NCBI RefSeq assembly: GCF_001591565.1
Contig: NZ_BCVD01000002.1
Location: 1-64,000 of the forward strand
Reading direction: 5' to 3'
DNA length: 64,000 nt
DNA from: Priestia flexa NBRC 15715
GTDB lineage: Bacteria; Bacillota; Bacilli; Bacillales; Bacillaceae_H
Shown: piece by piece, positions 62,637-64,000 of the stretch
How positions within the stretch are numbered: the first letter of the stretch is position 1
Layout: each line of letters opens with the position of its first letter
The notes under the pieces: generated by a model
Seen by the model: the letters and a program-made list of their open reading frames with translations, nothing else
What the model was told of the DNA's origin: nothing
The model's database searches: none
Position numbers and translations under genes: made by a program

Positions 62637-63452
62637 TTGCTTCATACAGCATGGAAAGGCCAGCTGTCTTTTGGACTGATTGAATTTCCAATTAAGCTTC
62701 ACGGGGCAGTTGAAGACAAGGACATTAAATTACGAACGCTGCACTCGGTTTGTTATAAACCCATCCATCATGTAAAGCGCTGTGAACATTGTGAACGTGA
62801 TGTTGCATCAGATGAACTAATTAAGGGGTATGAAACAAGTGAAGGTCATTTTGTGACATTATCAGAACATGAGCTAGATGAGCTAAAAAAGCGATTTTCT
62901 CAAAGTAAGACCATTGACATTTTACATTTTGTCGAGCTAGAAGAAATTGATTCAATCTACTTTGATAAAAGTTATTATATTTCAGCCAATGAATTTGGTG
63001 GGTACGAATATAGCGTCTTACTGGAAGGGCTTGCACTAAGTGGAAAGGTTGGTATTGCAAAGGTCTTTCTATATTCCAAGCAGCAGCTTGCAATCATTCG
63101 TTCTTATGGAGACTGCCTTTTATTACAAACGCTGCACTTTCATGAAGAGCTTCGCCATGTACAAGACGTGCCTCATGTCGACGCCTTACCTTCTCTATCA
63201 ACCAAAGATCGTGAAGCGGCTGTGGAAATCATTAATAAGTTGTCTGCTCCGTTTGAACCAAAAATGCATCATAACGACTATCGTGATATGCTACATGAAC
63301 TAATTCAAAGCAAAGACGCTATGGCTTCTTTCAGTCAACAGCAATCTGAACAAGACGTTACAAAGCTTATGCAAATGTTAAAACTAAGTATCGATCAATC
63401 CAACTTAAAGCCAAGAAAGCCTCGTAAAAAGGCGATTCAGAAAAAGGCATAA
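62637..63452 (+). CDS. ku: Ku-family DNA end-binding protein
   Basis: A 271-residue bacterial Ku. It begins LHTAWKGQLSFGLIEFPIKL and has RTLHSVCYKPIHHVKRCEHC, the IDILHFVELEEIDSIYFDKS core, and a Lys-rich C-terminal tail (KPRKPRKKAIQKKA) expected to bind DNA or ligase. Ku homodimers hold double-strand ends for LigD in non-homologous end joining. LigD is not in the window. The TTG at 62637 follows AGAGGTGA. In Bacillus Ku is a forespore protein protecting germinating spores. Confidence 0.93.
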   Translation: MLHTAWKGQLSFGLIEFPIKLHGAVEDKDIKLRTLHSVCYKPIHHVKRCEHCERDVASDELIKGYETSEGHFVTLSEHELDELKKRFSQSKTIDILHFVELEEIDSIYFDKSYYISANEFGGYEYSVLLEGLALSGKVGIAKVFLYSKQQLAIIRSYGDCLLLQTLHFHEELRHVQDVPHVDALPSLSTKDREAAVEIINKLSAPFEPKMHHNDYRDMLHELIQSKDAMASFSQQQSEQDVTKLMQMLKLSIDQSNLKPRKPRKKAIQKKA

Positions 63453-63484
63453 AAAAGCGAACAATGTTAATTGTTCGCTTTTTT
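63451..63484. terminator. Bidirectional terminator after ku
   Basis: AAAAAAGCGAACAA / TTGTTCGCTTTTTT, 6-nt loop; it overlaps both stop codons. Confidence 0.92.
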
Positions 63485-63871
63485 CACTACAGATTCTTTA
63501 GGAATAATGGTTCCATAATCTACGGGAACTTTTATATACTGAGTAATTTGTTTGTTTTCTACAAATACAACTACATTTTCCTGACTATTTAATACGCTGT
63601 TTAATGTAGCATCCGACCATTTAAATCCAAGTTCTTTATTAACATCCTTTACTGACGCTTCTGGGCCAAAGACATATACTTCATCCCAGTTAAAATCAAA
63701 GAGTTCATTAAAATCAATCACTGCGTAGTCGCTTTTCGTTTCTTCTTTTGTTTTATTTATCTCATCTACTAATTGAGACTCTAGCTGTGCCTGATTGCGT
63801 TCACTATAGGCACGATCAATAAAAAATGTAGCTAATAATGCAGCTACTGTGAATAGTAAAATCTTCTTCAC
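63467..63871 (-). CDS. Membrane-anchored or secreted hypothetical protein
   Basis: A 134-residue protein with an N-terminal hydrophobic segment (ILLFTVAALLATFFID), then a helix and a small globular part reading DFNWDEVYVFGPEASVKDVN. The W-D-E/K-V-Y-V-F-G-P motif recurs in small exported proteins of many bacteria, but I know no function. It is convergent with ku and shares its terminator. Confidence 0.68.
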   Translation of the reverse strand: MKKILLFTVAALLATFFIDRAYSERNQAQLESQLVDEINKTKEETKSDYAVIDFNELFDFNWDEVYVFGPEASVKDVNKELGFKWSDATLNSVLNSQENVVVFVENKQITQYIKVPVDYGTIIPKESVVKKANN

Positions 63872-64000
63872 AACCTGCTCCTCCTGTCAGATTCATCGTT
63901 GTCGTATATACATATGATGCGACTCTATCTTTTTACATTTTAGAAAATTCAACAAGAAATTACAACTAATATCTAAATTTGTCACAGAAATATTACATAA
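63872..64000. other. Intergenic end of window
   Basis: AT-rich sequence with the ribosome binding site (AGGAGGAG) of the preceding minus-strand gene. Nothing else is recognisable. Confidence 0.4.

Noticed and set aside
1..64000. CRISPR arrays, tRNA or rRNA genes, prophage modules
   Set aside because: No regularly spaced repeats, cloverleaf-type sequences or structural phage genes were recognised on reading both strands.

Overview
The window is a low-GC Gram-positive chromosome segment from a spore-forming member of the Bacillaceae, most likely Priestia/Bacillus megaterium-like. The evidence is the block acnA, yneN-like, sspN, tlp, sspO, sspP, cotM, plsY, yneR, yneP, yneT, parE and parC, which matches the Bacillus subtilis yne region. 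Spore genes (sspN, sspO, sspP, tlp, cotM, Ku), PucL/PucM, the YhcY/YhcZ two-component pair and the kip/pxp operon point the same way. No tRNA, rRNA, CRISPR array, prophage or intact insertion sequence was seen.

Layout. 1-9 kb: MarR regulator, acyl-CoA ligase, small SDR, CoA pyrophosphatase, cobalamin-type binding protein, the lipoprotein gene yybP behind a Mn2+ (yybP-ykoY) riboswitch, a DnaQ-like exonuclease, a nitrilase/GNAT pair and a Mug-type glycosylase. 9-19 kb: a CwlO-type endopeptidase, then a minus-strand operon reading pxpA, ycsG, ycsI, pxpB, pxpC, BCCP, biotin carboxylase, kipR, hemD-like, with a 14-bp-arm palindrome at its promoter. 19-27 kb: a tandem NlpC/P60 protein with one dead domain, a MtnX-like phosphatase, the SNF2 helicase YwqA, YhcY/YhcZ and two unknown small proteins behind a cre site. 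27-36 kb: ilvD, ppaC, a broken membrane gene, ilvE and a uric acid operon (permease, pucL, pucM). 36-44 kb: a candidate structured RNA, a decayed RecB-type nuclease gene, a solo tyrosine recombinase near a long palindrome, two lipoproteins with related C-terminal domains, and thiT behind a TPP riboswitch. 44-47.5 kb: small metabolic genes including a YqcI-cupin-isochorismatase cluster. 47.5-64 kb: topoisomerase IV, plsY, the yne genes, a phospholipase D-like protein, the spore/aconitase block, and Ku.

How the genes work together. The pxp operon probably takes up and opens 5-oxoproline; its private biotin carboxylase and carrier make it resemble a urea carboxylase split into subunits. The puc genes import urate and convert it to allantoin. 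ParE/ParC form topoisomerase IV. The ssp, tlp, cotM and Ku genes belong to spore formation and spore DNA protection. Many convergent gene pairs share one bidirectional terminator whose hairpin contains a stop codon. The less explained signals are three candidate small RNAs (about 5.3, 37.0 and 61.2 kb), a near-perfect Fur box beside sspO, a conserved 13-mer present three times, and the two pseudogenes.
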